Shown: piece after piece, positions 36,071 through 46,251 of the stretch | Position numbering within the stretch: position 1 is the first letter of the stretch | How the letters are laid out: each line of letters starts with the position of its first letter | NCBI GenBank assembly: GCA_903875605.1 | Contig: CAIQWT010000060.1 | Location: forward strand, 48,273 to 112,272 | Length of the DNA stretch: 64,000 nucleotides | Reading direction: 5' to 3' | Origin: an uncultured Geobacteraceae bacterium | GTDB taxonomy: Bacteria > Desulfobacterota > Desulfuromonadia > Geobacterales > Pseudopelobacteraceae | Made by a program: the position numbers and the translations under genes | Notes under the pieces: generated by a model | Databases searched by the model: none | What the model saw: the letters and a program-made list of their open reading frames with translations, nothing else | Told to the model about the DNA's origin: nothing

Positions 36071-36532
36071 TTGACAAAAAAACGCTACAAAAAAGAGCAC
36101 ATAGTCACTTCAGTTGTTGCGGTGATTGTGGATGAAGAGGGGAGGGTGCTTCTAACGAGGCGAAGCATTCCTCCCTTTCTGGATTTGTGGGTGATGCCTG
36201 GGGGCAAAATAGATCTGGGCGAACCTATCCTGGAGGCTTTGAAGCGGGAAGTGTATGAAGAAGTAGGGCTGGAGATTGAAATTGACGGGTTAATAGATGT
36301 CTTTGAACACCTCACTCCAGGTGATGATAATTGCCACTTCGTCATACTCTATTACCGCTGTCGCCCACTTCATTGCGATGTTGTGCATAACGAGCATGAG
36401 GTAGCCGAAGCCGTCTGGGTTCCAAGCACAGATTTGGCAGATTTCCCGATGCCGGCCGGTGCACAATATATTTTGGGGAAGATATTTCCTGAGATGTCTC
36501 CTTACAGTGTCTCACGTGGCAACGATGCCTGA
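36071..36532 (+). CDS. NUDIX hydrolase
   Basis: Nudix box GGKIDLGEPILEALKREVYEEVGLEIE; TTG start. Confidence 0.92.
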   Translation: MTKKRYKKEHIVTSVVAVIVDEEGRVLLTRRSIPPFLDLWVMPGGKIDLGEPILEALKREVYEEVGLEIEIDGLIDVFEHLTPGDDNCHFVILYYRCRPLHCDVVHNEHEVAEAVWVPSTDLADFPMPAGAQYILGKIFPEMSPYSVSRGNDA

Positions 36533-37688
36533 AATCATCGATAGAAAAATAAATCTTGAATTTCCCCTGGGACACCACCTGCACTGTATGGTTGCCCAGA
36601 TTCCCATCCATCTTAAACGGGCTGATGTAGGTTTTTGTCTGGTTAATCCTGAAGAACAGTGGCTCTTGATCCGCTCTGTACTTGATTTAGTGGCGGTTGG
36701 GGAGGGGAACCTAAAGAAACTGCATTTTCTGCTGTTTCCTGAATCGAGTCTTCCTGCTTCCCGTTTTGATGATATGCTCGCAATAATTGAACAGCACTTC
36801 CGCCCAAACACAATAACAGTATTCGGGGTTGAACATATCCGGTTGAGCCAATACCGTGACCTGTTAGTGCGTTTCCGTTCTGATAACGCCGAGGCGCTTG
36901 AACTTGTGGATCATGATATTGATTCCGGCGATGTTTTGAATATGCCGGTCAACTGGTGCTGCGTTGCCATAAAAGAGGCTAATGGCAGCTTGCGGGTCTT
37001 CCTTGAGGCAAAAAGTCACCCCTACCACGGTGAGGAATATATCGACACATTTCATGACCTGTATCGCGGCAGACATTTCTATCTGTTTCGCTGTCGTCCG
37101 TCATGCTTCAACTTTATGGCAATTATCTGCCTTGATTACCTGTATCGTGACCTGTACTCGTCCAATATCAGGCAGATTATTGAATATACCAACCAGCTTT
37201 TCTTTGCGACTCGTCAGGGATTAGATGCTCTTTTTGTTATACAGTGCAATCCAAAGCCTGAACACAGAGCCTATCGTGATGTGATCAGTGGATTTTATGG
37301 AGAATACCTGGAGGATATGCCGGGTGTGCGCGAGACGGTTACTGTTTTCGGAAACGTTTCAGAGGAGACAACCATAGAGGGCTCTCCGGTAGAGAACGCG
37401 TATGGCAGCTCATATGTTGTTATTAACCAGAAACATCGCCTGGCTCAAGTATGTTTTTCAGAATTTAACACGGATGACTTTGATGGTGCTCCTGTTTGCC
37501 GGTTGCGTTTCGGCTCTGGAACAAGACTGCTTTATTTTAATCTGCCTCCGCAGCACGAAAATGACCCGCGAACTTCGCGAGTGCCGCTCAAGGTTCACGC
37601 AATTATGGCCGTTGACAATTCTGGTGTCTGGCATAAAATTGCAGTTGATGAACAAGTGACCGGTTGGCAGGACGATAAATCTAAATAA
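36525..37688 (+). CDS. Divergent carbon-nitrogen hydrolase (nitrilase superfamily)-like protein
   Basis: Candidate Glu-Lys-Cys triad in order: LLFPESS, EAKSHPYHGEEY, AIICLDYLYRD; ATG overlaps the NUDIX stop (ATGCCTGA). Confidence 0.65.
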   Translation: MPEIIDRKINLEFPLGHHLHCMVAQIPIHLKRADVGFCLVNPEEQWLLIRSVLDLVAVGEGNLKKLHFLLFPESSLPASRFDDMLAIIEQHFRPNTITVFGVEHIRLSQYRDLLVRFRSDNAEALELVDHDIDSGDVLNMPVNWCCVAIKEANGSLRVFLEAKSHPYHGEEYIDTFHDLYRGRHFYLFRCRPSCFNFMAIICLDYLYRDLYSSNIRQIIEYTNQLFFATRQGLDALFVIQCNPKPEHRAYRDVISGFYGEYLEDMPGVRETVTVFGNVSEETTIEGSPVENAYGSSYVVINQKHRLAQVCFSEFNTDDFDGAPVCRLRFGSGTRLLYFNLPPQHENDPRTSRVPLKVHAIMAVDNSGVWHKIAVDEQVTGWQDDKSK

Positions 37689-37703
37689 TAATCAGGAGAA
37701 TAT

Positions 37704-39080
37704 ATGTCTAAAGATAAATTGTGGGGCGGACGCTTCACTCAGCCCACTGATAAGTTCGTCGAAGAGTTCACAGCCTCTATCCAATTCGACAAACGTCTCT
37801 ATCATCAAGATATTCGTGGTTCAGTTGCTCATGCCCGTATGCTGGGCAAGCAAGGGATAATTCCACTTGATGACGTTGAGAAAATTGTCCACGGACTCCA
37901 GAAAATACTGCTGCAGATTGAGACTGGCAATTTCGATTTTTCCATAAGTCTTGAAGATATACATATGAACATTGAAGCGCGTCTGTCCGCAGCTATTGGT
38001 GAGGCTGGGAAACGTTTACACACCGGGCGTTCACGAAATGATCAAGTCGCGTTGGATATCAGACTTTACCTTCGAGATGAGATAGTTGAGATCACAACAT
38101 ATCTTGACCTATTGATTGACGCCTTGCTGATTCAGGCAGAGGCACATATTGATACCTATATGCCCGGATTCACCCATCTACAAACTGCCCAGCCGATCCT
38201 GTTCGCCCACCACCTGATGGCGTATGTTGAGATGTTCAAGCGCGATAAGGGGCGTCTTGACGATTGTCTGAAACGGGTCAATATTATGCCTCTAGGGGCC
38301 GGTGCGCTGGCCGGAACAACCTTCCCGATCGACCGTGAATATGTTGCTGAGCAGCTTGATTTCTCCTCAATAACTCGTAATTCGCTTGATTCGGTATCCG
38401 ATAGAGACTTTGCCCTTGAATTTTTAGCAGATGCTTCAATTGTGATGATGCATCTGTCCCGTTTTTCTGAAGAACTAATTGTCTGGTCAACAAGCGCATT
38501 TCAATTTATAGAACTGTCCGATGGTTTCTGTACCGGATCATCAATTATGCCACAGAAAAAAAATCCTGATGTGCCGGAACTGGTTCGCGGCAAGACCGGC
38601 CGTGTTTATGGTAATCTGATGTCATTATTGACGACAATGAAAGCTCTGCCTTTGGCTTACAACAAGGATATGCAGGAAGATAAAGAACCTCTTTTTGACA
38701 CTATCGACACTGTCAAGGGGAGTCTTAAAATATTTGCTGAGATGATCCGTGAGATGCGGGTCGATGTGGGTAGTATGCGCAAAGCAGCAGGTCAGGGATT
38801 TTCTACGGCTACCGATGTTGCTGATTATCTGGTACGCAAGGGTCTCGCCTTCCGCGATGCTCATGAGGTGGTCGGCAAGTCTGTTGCGTACTGTGTAGAA
38901 AACGAGATGGATATAACGGAACTGTCGCTGGCGGAATGGCAACTGTTTTCAGCTAAAATAGACACAGATATTTTTGAATGTATTACAGTAGAAGCCAGTG
39001 TTAACGCCCGTAATGTGCCGGGTGGAACGTCCCGAGAACGTGTATGGAATGAAATTCAGAACGTACGTGCAGGAAACTAA
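37704..39080 (+). CDS. argH: Argininosuccinate lyase
   Basis: [47 protein letters not shown]. Confidence 0.98.
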   Translation: MSKDKLWGGRFTQPTDKFVEEFTASIQFDKRLYHQDIRGSVAHARMLGKQGIIPLDDVEKIVHGLQKILLQIETGNFDFSISLEDIHMNIEARLSAAIGEAGKRLHTGRSRNDQVALDIRLYLRDEIVEITTYLDLLIDALLIQAEAHIDTYMPGFTHLQTAQPILFAHHLMAYVEMFKRDKGRLDDCLKRVNIMPLGAGALAGTTFPIDREYVAEQLDFSSITRNSLDSVSDRDFALEFLADASIVMMHLSRFSEELIVWSTSAFQFIELSDGFCTGSSIMPQKKNPDVPELVRGKTGRVYGNLMSLLTTMKALPLAYNKDMQEDKEPLFDTIDTVKGSLKIFAEMIREMRVDVGSMRKAAGQGFSTATDVADYLVRKGLAFRDAHEVVGKSVAYCVENEMDITELSLAEWQLFSAKIDTDIFECITVEASVNARNVPGGTSRERVWNEIQNVRAGN

Positions 39081-39086
39081 TCTAAG

Positions 39087-39950
39087 ATGTATTGCGATTT
39101 CTTCGGTTTTTCAGAAAAACCATTTACTATTACCCCAAATCCACATTTCGTGTTTTTGAGCAGCATTCACCGCGAAGCATTTGCCAGATTGCTGTACGGA
39201 GTCGAAAGCCATGCCGGCTTCATAGCACTTACCGGTGAGGTCGGGACCGGCAAAACAACAATGCTCCGCACACTGCTGACCCAGCTTGACCCCGATAAGT
39301 TTACAAGCGCGCTGATCTTTAATCCTTGTATGTCTGCGGAGCAGCTTCTTGCGAGTATTTGCCGTGAGTTTGGTGTTGCACCTGATGAGCAGAATCGCTT
39401 TGGTTATTTCGATGCACTTAATCGTTTTCTTATTGAACAGAATAGCAACGGCCGGACAGTTGTTCTGGTCGTCGATGAAGCACAAAACCTTGAGCCTGAA
39501 GTCTTGGAACAGGTGCGCATGATCTCCAATCTGGAGACAGAACGGGATAAGCTGATACAGATCATCCTTGCCGGGCAACCGGAGCTGAATGATGTCCTTA
39601 ATCGCCATGATCTGCGCCAGCTTAATCAGCGCATTACAGTTCGCTGCCGCTTGACCCCTATGAAGCTTGAAGACACGACTTATTACATAAATCACCGCCT
39701 TAAAATAGCTGGAAGCCGGATCCCTGAAATCTTTTCTCGTACAGCGATCAGGCGGATATATCGTTTTTCACACGGGATTCCACGACTGATAAATATAGCC
39801 TGTGAACAGGCGTTGGTAATGGCCTGGACCACTGAGACCCATTCTGTCTCATCTGCCATTGCTGCTGAAGTTGTTGCAGAGCTTCAGCCGAATGAGGAGC
39901 GCAGAGGTTTGTGGTGCCGTATTTCTAGCTGGCTTTTTGCCGGAAAGTGA
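39087..39950 (+). CDS. ExeA/GspA-like AAA ATPase
   Basis: FFGFSEKPFTITPNPHFVFLSSIHREAFARLLYGV, Walker A GEVGTGKTT, Walker B VVLVVDEAQNL. Confidence 0.9.
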   Translation: MYCDFFGFSEKPFTITPNPHFVFLSSIHREAFARLLYGVESHAGFIALTGEVGTGKTTMLRTLLTQLDPDKFTSALIFNPCMSAEQLLASICREFGVAPDEQNRFGYFDALNRFLIEQNSNGRTVVLVVDEAQNLEPEVLEQVRMISNLETERDKLIQIILAGQPELNDVLNRHDLRQLNQRITVRCRLTPMKLEDTTYYINHRLKIAGSRIPEIFSRTAIRRIYRFSHGIPRLINIACEQALVMAWTTETHSVSSAIAAEVVAELQPNEERRGLWCRISSWLFAGK

Positions 39951-39959
39951 CCTGATAAC

Positions 39960-40646
39960 ATGAGCTATATTCTTGATGCCCTGAAAAAAATTGAGCACGA
40001 AAAAAACAGAAAAAACAATTCCAATGGAAGGGTCAGTATTTCCGGCGATCTTTTTCAGGAACGCACGCTGCATATTGTCAAAACTGCTGTCTGGAAAACT
40101 ATTTTAATTATTGCCTTGGTGTCGCTTGCAACCAGTGCGGTAACATGGTTTATACTCCGTGGGAAAAGCACAAAAAATATAGAGGCTGTTGTTCGTCAGC
40201 CAGCTACTTTGCCGCCAGTTCAGGCGATTGTCCCAGTCATTCCGGTGCCAGCCCAAAACCAGCCTGCATCAGTTGTAGCCCCTCCTGTACCTCAACCCGC
40301 AATTGGATCGGTGGTTCCTGTAAAATCTGGAATTACAAAAGATGAAGATCCTTCTCTGCATCCGGCCCGGCGACCCAAAAAACATATAAAGACGGAGCCG
40401 AATCTCCCTAAACAAACAGTTCAAACAATGCAGCCACCGGCTGATATAAAGCTGTCGGGTATCGCCTGGCAGGATGAACATGTTGGTCGAAGAGCCGTAA
40501 TCAACGGATTCCTGCTCAAAGAAGGCGCTGTTATTGCCGGTGCAAAAATCCTTGATATTCAGACTGACAGAGTCCGCTTTTCATTGCCTACCGGGGTGTT
40601 TGAGATAAAACTGGATGCTGTACTGCCTGCCGAGGTCAAAAAATGA
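39960..40646 (+). CDS. GspB-like protein (general secretion pathway protein B domain)
   Basis: MSYILDALKKIEHEKN start, one TM, Pro-rich linker, C-terminal IKLSGIAWQDEHVGRRAVINGFLLKEGAVIAGAKILDIQTDRVRF. Confidence 0.82.
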   Translation: MSYILDALKKIEHEKNRKNNSNGRVSISGDLFQERTLHIVKTAVWKTILIIALVSLATSAVTWFILRGKSTKNIEAVVRQPATLPPVQAIVPVIPVPAQNQPASVVAPPVPQPAIGSVVPVKSGITKDEDPSLHPARRPKKHIKTEPNLPKQTVQTMQPPADIKLSGIAWQDEHVGRRAVINGFLLKEGAVIAGAKILDIQTDRVRFSLPTGVFEIKLDAVLPAEVKK

Positions 40647-41413
40647 GACTCATTGGACGCGCAATACAGCTTGTCAGTTTGTCGCTGATGGTTGCTGCCT
40701 GTGGTAGGAAAGGGGCTTTACTTTATCCAGATATGCTCGTTCCGGCTGCCCCGACAGTTATTGCTGCCCAGCAGAGTGGTTCCACTGTAAAACTTCAGTT
40801 TACCCTTCCGGACAAAGATCGAGCAGGTCGATCCCTGAAGGGCATCACAGGCGTAAAGATAAGCAGGCGTACGGCAGAAACGGATCCTAAAGGCGCCTGC
40901 AGGTCTTGTATGGCAGATTATCAACTGGTGAGTACTCAATACCTGGATCACCTTCCAGCAGCAACCCAGCGTTTCGGAAATCGCTTGATATTAATTGACA
41001 GTGATGTTGTGGCAGGCAATTACTATTCATACAATGTTGTGCCATTTACTGCGGATGGGGTAGATGGCGCATCAGCGACGTCTGTAGATGCTCATGTTTA
41101 TTCTCCGTTGTCAGCTCCAGTTCTGAAAGCGGAATCCAGTCCCGGGGAGATCGTGCTCCATATGGATATACAGCCCCCGGTAGTCGGTCGTTTGCTCGGC
41201 TTCAACCTGTATCGCACTTCAGGAGCTGGAGCCCGTCCATTTCAACCATTAAACAGAGAGCCGCTGAAAGGTAACGAGTTCGTGGACTCTGCTCTTAATC
41301 GTGGAGTAAGGTATCACTATTCAGCCAGGATTCTGGTCGCTCAACCGACAGGAGTCGTCTTGGAAAGTGCCGAGTCAAATGAGGTCGAGGGAATGCTGAA
41401 GGACGACGAATAA
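40643..41413 (+). CDS. Lipoprotein with fibronectin type III-like domains
   Basis: Lipobox LMVAACGRKG; FNIII-like YSYNVVPFTADG and LLGFNLYRTSG segments; overlaps the gspB-like ORF by 4 bp. Confidence 0.7.
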   Translation: MRLIGRAIQLVSLSLMVAACGRKGALLYPDMLVPAAPTVIAAQQSGSTVKLQFTLPDKDRAGRSLKGITGVKISRRTAETDPKGACRSCMADYQLVSTQYLDHLPAATQRFGNRLILIDSDVVAGNYYSYNVVPFTADGVDGASATSVDAHVYSPLSAPVLKAESSPGEIVLHMDIQPPVVGRLLGFNLYRTSGAGARPFQPLNREPLKGNEFVDSALNRGVRYHYSARILVAQPTGVVLESAESNEVEGMLKDDE

Positions 41414-41504
41414 TTCAAAGCCCAAACTTAAAGCGCTATGGTGCGGGTTTTCCTTAGCATGTCACGTAGGAAGGCCCTCATAACCACGATACCTGCCGTT
41501 TAAT

Positions 41505-41543
41505 AGAAAAAGGGCATCCATTTGTATGGATGCCCTTTTTCTA
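41505..41543. terminator. Bidirectional intrinsic terminator between convergent operons
   Basis: AAAAAGGGCATCCATTTGTATGGATGCCCTTTTT: U-tract in both directions. Confidence 0.9.
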
Positions 41544-41569
41544 CGTACAATAACTGCTACGGTAAGAAA

Positions 41570-41842
41570 TTACTTACCCATTTCAGCCAATTTAAGAGCG
41601 ATATCTTTGTAAGGGTTAGCGAAAAGGATGATCAGGCAAACAACCAGTGCATAGATTGCAAGTGACTCGATCATGGCCAGACCGATCATCATAGTGGTCA
41701 GGATCTTCCCGGAAGCGCCGGGGTTACGGGAAACACCTTCTACAGCGCTTTTAACTGCGAGACCCTGGCCAATGCCGGTGCCTACAGTGCCCAGTGCCAT
41801 ACCAATACCTGCTGCCAGAACGCACATTGTGAAAAAGCTCAT
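41570..41842 (-). CDS. atpE: ATP synthase F0 subunit c
   Basis: GTGIGQGLAVKSAVEGVSRNP and MIGLAMIESLAIYALVVCLIILFANPY. Confidence 0.97.
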   Translation of the reverse strand: MSFFTMCVLAAGIGMALGTVGTGIGQGLAVKSAVEGVSRNPGASGKILTTMMIGLAMIESLAIYALVVCLIILFANPYKDIALKLAEMGK

Positions 41843-41902
41843 CTTTACTACCTCCGTATGGGTTTTGTCTCCTAAATAGTATAGGAGTAATTAAATTCTG
41901 TT

Positions 41903-42592
41903 TTAGTGTGCTTCTTCCAGTGAACCCTGGATATATATCATTGCCAGGAGCATGAAAACGAAAGCTTGTATAAATGATACAAGAACTCCCATCAGCATCA
42001 TTGGCAACGGTACAAGAAAAGGAGCCAGGCCGAAGAAAATCATAAGTACCAGTTCGTGGCCGTTCATGTTGCCAAACAAACGTAGAGTCAAGGAAACCGG
42101 GCGACTCAAGTGACCAATTACCTCAATAAAAAACATAACAGGAGCGAGCCACGCAATAGGACCGCAAAAATGTTTCAGATAGTGCAGTCCGTGATGCTTG
42201 ATACCGACGACATGGGTAGAGACAAAAACAATTATCGCACAAGCAGCGGTTGTGTTGATGTTTGCAGTCGGCGGGAAAAAGCCCGGAATCAGTCCGATGA
42301 GGTTTGATACCAGTACAAAAATGGCCAATGTTGCAATCAAGGGGAAAAAAGGACGCCCATGCTCACCCATTGTATCCACGATCATCGTCTCAATGCCGCC
42401 GATGACAGTTTCCATGAAATTCTGCATGCCGCTCGGAATAGACTTGAGGGCTGATGTTGCCAGAAGGGAAAGGACCAAAAGCAAAACAATGATAAGCCAT
42501 GTGTAGCTTATCGCGTCTGCACTTGCTTCAGGGATGTGGAGTGGTGCCAACAGCTTGCGGAAAAACTCAAGAAACAATAACGGGTGAACCAT
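41903..42592 (-). CDS. atpB: ATP synthase F0 subunit a
   Basis: [17 protein letters not shown] and [25 protein letters not shown]. Confidence 0.97.
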   Translation of the reverse strand: MVHPLLFLEFFRKLLAPLHIPEASADAISYTWLIIVLLLVLSLLATSALKSIPSGMQNFMETVIGGIETMIVDTMGEHGRPFFPLIATLAIFVLVSNLIGLIPGFFPPTANINTTAACAIIVFVSTHVVGIKHHGLHYLKHFCGPIAWLAPVMFFIEVIGHLSRPVSLTLRLFGNMNGHELVLMIFFGLAPFLVPLPMMLMGVLVSFIQAFVFMLLAMIYIQGSLEEAH

Positions 42593-42596
42593 GGAG

Positions 42597-42973
42597 CTAA
42601 CCTCCTGCGCGCAGTGCGCTGTATAGTGAAAGTGTAACTATGTTTATTACAATAATCGAGAGTCCAATAAAAAGGCCAGCCAAAGAGAACCAACCGGACG
42701 TGATAATAAAATACAAAATAAAACCGGTTAGACTTAAACGGGCAATAAAACGGAACTGGGCGTACATTGGGGCATTAGCAGGTCGTTGGCTTAGGATGCT
42801 CTGGAGCACATTTCTAATCCAAAAGAAATTAACGATTGCAATCATCCCCCCGGCAAAAATACCCAGACCCACGTTCAGTGAGAACAGAATCCATCCAGCC
42901 AGAGTCAAAGTGATGAGCAGGCCAAGACTTCCCTTGATGATGACAGCAAAGAGGTTATCCTCGTTGATCGTTA
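42597..42973 (-). CDS. atpI: ATP synthase subunit I-like protein
   Basis: Four-TM protein in the F0 operon; probable start [12 protein letters not shown] within the 42597..43016 ORF. Confidence 0.75.
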
Positions 42974-43197
42974 TCATCACTTTTTCGGATCTCCCTACCG
43001 GCAATAACGTAGACATTCTTGAAACCGGCGGCTATCCCGATAAATAAAAAAATATAAAAGAACCATGGCTTTGTGCCAAGCCAGCGATCAAGAGTCAAGC
43101 CGAACCAGACACCAATAGCTATCGCCAGTACGACAGATATACCCATACTGGAAACCATGGCAAGGCTCTGGAAAAGCTGGCGATTATTAGTAGCCAT
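42955..43197 (-). CDS. AtpZ/AtpI family F0F1-associated protein
   Basis: 80 aa, two TM; SMGISVVLAIAIGVWFGLTLDRWLGTKPWFFYIFLFIGIAAGF. Confidence 0.85.
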   Translation of the reverse strand: MATNNRQLFQSLAMVSSMGISVVLAIAIGVWFGLTLDRWLGTKPWFFYIFLFIGIAAGFKNVYVIAGREIRKSDDNDQRG

Positions 43198-43282
43198 GAT
43201 TTAACGATTTTGAAAGAGGTTTAAAACCGATACTCGATACCACAGCTTCAGCCATTTTGTCAAACATAAATGAAGGCCTCGG

Positions 43283-44569
43283 TCACGCAATCATCTTGAA
43301 ACATTTGGCCGCTGCTTCTATCGTTTTATCAATATCAATAGAAGTGTGAGTGGCAGATACAAAGGCTGTTTCGAATTGAGAAGGTGCCAAATAGACCCCT
43401 TCGTCCAGCATACCGAGGAAGTACGAGGCAAAGGCCTTCGTATCGCATTGGGATGCAGAAGGCCAGTCATAGACTTCACTTTTGCTGAAAAAGGCACAAA
43501 ACATACTGCCGACGCGGGTTGAATAGATAGGATAACCGGCCTTCTTTGCAGCATTTGCGATGCCTTCCGCGACAGCCCGGCTCTTTTCTTCAAGAGTCTT
43601 ATAAAAACCAGGCTGTTTGAGAATATTTAAAGTGGCAATACCTGCCGACATTGCAAGCGGGTTTCCTGACAGGGTACCGGCCTGATAGACTCCGCCAGAT
43701 GGTGAAAGTTTTTCCATTATTTCGCGCTTGCCGCCAAAGGCGCCAACGGGAAGACCACCACCGATTATCTTGCCAAGGGTTGTCATATCAGGAGTTACTC
43801 CATACAGTTCCTGTGCTCCGCCGTAAGAGACACGAAAGCCGGACATGACCTCATCAAAAATCAGGATAATGCCTTCATTGGTACAGATATCCCGCAGGCC
43901 CTCAAGAAAACCCTCCCGTGGAGGTACCGTACCCATGTTGCCGGCAACCGGTTCAACAATAATGCAGGCAATGGCATCCTTGTTAGTCGAGATCAGTGCA
44001 CTGACAGATTCAAGGGAATTGAATTCAGCGGTGAGCGTGTGTTTTGCAAAGTCAGCGGGTACGCCGGGAGAGTCAGGTACTCCAAATGTTGCGGCTCCGG
44101 AACCGGCCTTGACCAGCAATGAATCAGAATGGCCATGGTAGCATCCGGAGAATTTGATTATTTTATCTCGCCCGGTGCAGCCGCGAGCCAGGCGGATTGC
44201 GCTCATGGTTGCTTCTGTGCCGGAGCTGACCATGCGTACCATTTCGATTGAAGGAACAGCATCAATTACAAGATTGGCGAGGACGGTTTCACGTTCAGTC
44301 GGCGCTCCGAAACTGGCACCGCTGGTCATCGTGTCCTGGACCGCTATTATGATATCAGGGTGGCAATGGCCGACAATCATCGGCCCCCACGAGCCTACAT
44401 AATCAATAAAGGTATTGCCATCCTCATCATAAATATGACTCCCAGATGCCTTTTTAATAAAAAGAGGATCAGCGCCGACCGACTTGAAGGCACGGACTGG
44501 ACTGTTGACGCCACCTGGAATAGCGGCCTTTGCCTGCTGAAAAAGTAAACTGGATCGCTCATGATTCAT
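43283..44569 (-). CDS. hemL: Glutamate-1-semialdehyde 2,1-aminomutase
   Basis: [68 protein letters not shown]. Confidence 0.97.
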   Translation of the reverse strand: MNHERSSLLFQQAKAAIPGGVNSPVRAFKSVGADPLFIKKASGSHIYDEDGNTFIDYVGSWGPMIVGHCHPDIIIAVQDTMTSGASFGAPTERETVLANLVIDAVPSIEMVRMVSSGTEATMSAIRLARGCTGRDKIIKFSGCYHGHSDSLLVKAGSGAATFGVPDSPGVPADFAKHTLTAEFNSLESVSALISTNKDAIACIIVEPVAGNMGTVPPREGFLEGLRDICTNEGIILIFDEVMSGFRVSYGGAQELYGVTPDMTTLGKIIGGGLPVGAFGGKREIMEKLSPSGGVYQAGTLSGNPLAMSAGIATLNILKQPGFYKTLEEKSRAVAEGIANAAKKAGYPIYSTRVGSMFCAFFSKSEVYDWPSASQCDTKAFASYFLGMLDEGVYLAPSQFETAFVSATHTSIDIDKTIEAAAKCFKMIA

Positions 44570-44725
44570 AGGAAAACCTCGAGTGGATATTGTGAATTAA
44601 TTTGGTACAAGAGCGAAGCTAATTATCATGAAGTATCGGGCTGTGTCAATGGTAAAGTGGTAATTTTGTTTGTAATTTGCTGATGTGCGTGTCCTTATCA
44701 GAATTTTAGTCTAGTAAAAAAACTA

Positions 44726-44754
44726 TTGACAAAGTATTCCAAGTATCCTATTAA
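44726..44754 (+). promoter_or_regulatory. Sigma-70-type promoter for the nuo operon
   Basis: TTGACA - 17 bp - TATTAA, 46 bp upstream of nuoA ATG. Confidence 0.65.
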
Positions 44755-44800
44755 AGCAGCGTTTGTATACAGTATACCGTTCGCAGTAAGGAGGATTTTG

Positions 44801-45157
44801 ATGCTTGGTGCATACCTGCCAATACTACTTCTAGTTATCGTGGCAATAGGTTTCGGGCTTGTATCCCTTGTCATGTCGTCGCTGATCGGCCAGAAAAAAC
44901 CGTCCAAGGTCAAGCTGCAGCCTTACGAAAGTGGCTGCGATCCTGTCGGAACTGCGCGTGAACGTTATTCAATCAAGTTCTACCTGATTGCCATGATGTT
45001 TATTTTGTTCGATATTGAGGCAGTTTTTCTGTATCCATGGGCTATTCTCTACAAAAAACTCGGAGTATTCGGTTTAGTTGAGATGGGGCTTTTTATTGTC
45101 ATCCTGTTTGTGGGTTATATTTATGTCTGGAAAAAAGGAGCGCTGGAATGGGAGTAG
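44801..45157 (+). CDS. nuoA: NADH-quinone oxidoreductase subunit A
   Basis: Start [12 protein letters not shown] with [49 protein letters not shown]. Confidence 0.97.
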   Translation: MLGAYLPILLLVIVAIGFGLVSLVMSSLIGQKKPSKVKLQPYESGCDPVGTARERYSIKFYLIAMMFILFDIEAVFLYPWAILYKKLGVFGLVEMGLFIVILFVGYIYVWKKGALEWE

Positions 45158-45663
45158 ACAATCCGCTTGGCGATAATGTTATCACCACGTCACTGGACCT
45201 TTTGGTTAACTGGTCCCGGAAGTCATCCATCTGGCCGATGACCTTTGGTCTGGCCTGCTGTGCAATTGAAATGATGGCTACCGGTGCATCGCACAATGAC
45301 CTTGACCGCTTCGGTATTATATTCCGTGCATCTCCTAGGCAATCCGATTGTATTATAATTGCCGGAACGGTTACCAAAAAAATGTTGCCGGTTATCAAAA
45401 CCGTTTATGAGCAGATGCCAGAGCCGAAATGGGTAATTGCAATGGGTGCATGTGCCTGCTCAGGTGGAATCTTCGATACCTATAGTGTCGTACAGGGGAT
45501 AGACGAGGCATTGCCTGTTGATGTCTATATCCCAGGTTGTCCACCACGACCAGAGGCACTTCTGTTTGGTCTCATGAAACTACAGGACAAAATCATGACG
45601 GAACGAAACTCGTTTGGTTCCGCTATTGGTCTTGGCGAGCGTTATATTCCGGAAACAGTCTGA
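45148..45663 (+). CDS. nuoB: NADH-quinone oxidoreductase subunit B
   Basis: [59 protein letters not shown]. Confidence 0.98.
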   Translation: MGVDNPLGDNVITTSLDLLVNWSRKSSIWPMTFGLACCAIEMMATGASHNDLDRFGIIFRASPRQSDCIIIAGTVTKKMLPVIKTVYEQMPEPKWVIAMGACACSGGIFDTYSVVQGIDEALPVDVYIPGCPPRPEALLFGLMKLQDKIMTERNSFGSAIGLGERYIPETV

Positions 45664-45715
45664 TATCAGTAAAATAGACTAAACGTACACAAATCCCACA
45701 AAAGGGTTGGATATC

Positions 45716-46204
45716 ATGGCAGAAAATAATCGTGCAGTATTAAAACTGAAGGAAACGTTCGCCGCTTCGATCATTGATGTAGTCGAATTCAGGGGAGAAG
45801 TTACTGTTACTGTAGCGAAGGATGCTATTATTGATGTTCTTTCGTTCCTTAAACTGTCACTTCAGTACAACCTGCTTACCGACCTTACTGCAGTTGATTA
45901 TTTGGGAAAGAAGGAAGAGCGCTTCATGATGGTATATTTGCTCTATTCTATCCCCAATAAGGATCGTTTACGCATTAAAACCGCGGTTACCGAATCAGAG
46001 TGCAAAATACCTACCGCCACAACAATATGGAAAACTGCTAACTGGCTGGAGCGTGAAGTTTTTGACCTGTTTGGTATCACGTTTGAAGGACATCCTGACC
46101 TTCGTCGTATACTTATGACCGATGACTGGGTAGGTCATCCACTCCGCAAAGACTATCCGTTGCAGGGACCTGACCGGGAGCCCTATAAAGGGCGTCTTTC
46201 TTAG
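45716..46204 (+). CDS. nuoC: NADH-quinone oxidoreductase subunit C
   Basis: REVFDLFGITFEGHPDLRRILMTDDWVGHPLRKDYPL. Confidence 0.96.
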   Translation: MAENNRAVLKLKETFAASIIDVVEFRGEVTVTVAKDAIIDVLSFLKLSLQYNLLTDLTAVDYLGKKEERFMMVYLLYSIPNKDRLRIKTAVTESECKIPTATTIWKTANWLEREVFDLFGITFEGHPDLRRILMTDDWVGHPLRKDYPLQGPDREPYKGRLS

Positions 46205-46251
46205 TTATTACTTAAAATCGTTCTGTAATTCGATCATAGAAGAGGCGATAC

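Noticed and set aside
39111-39695. 194-aa minus-strand ORF opposite the ExeA-like ATPase
   Set aside because: Shadow ORF of a gene with intact Walker motifs.
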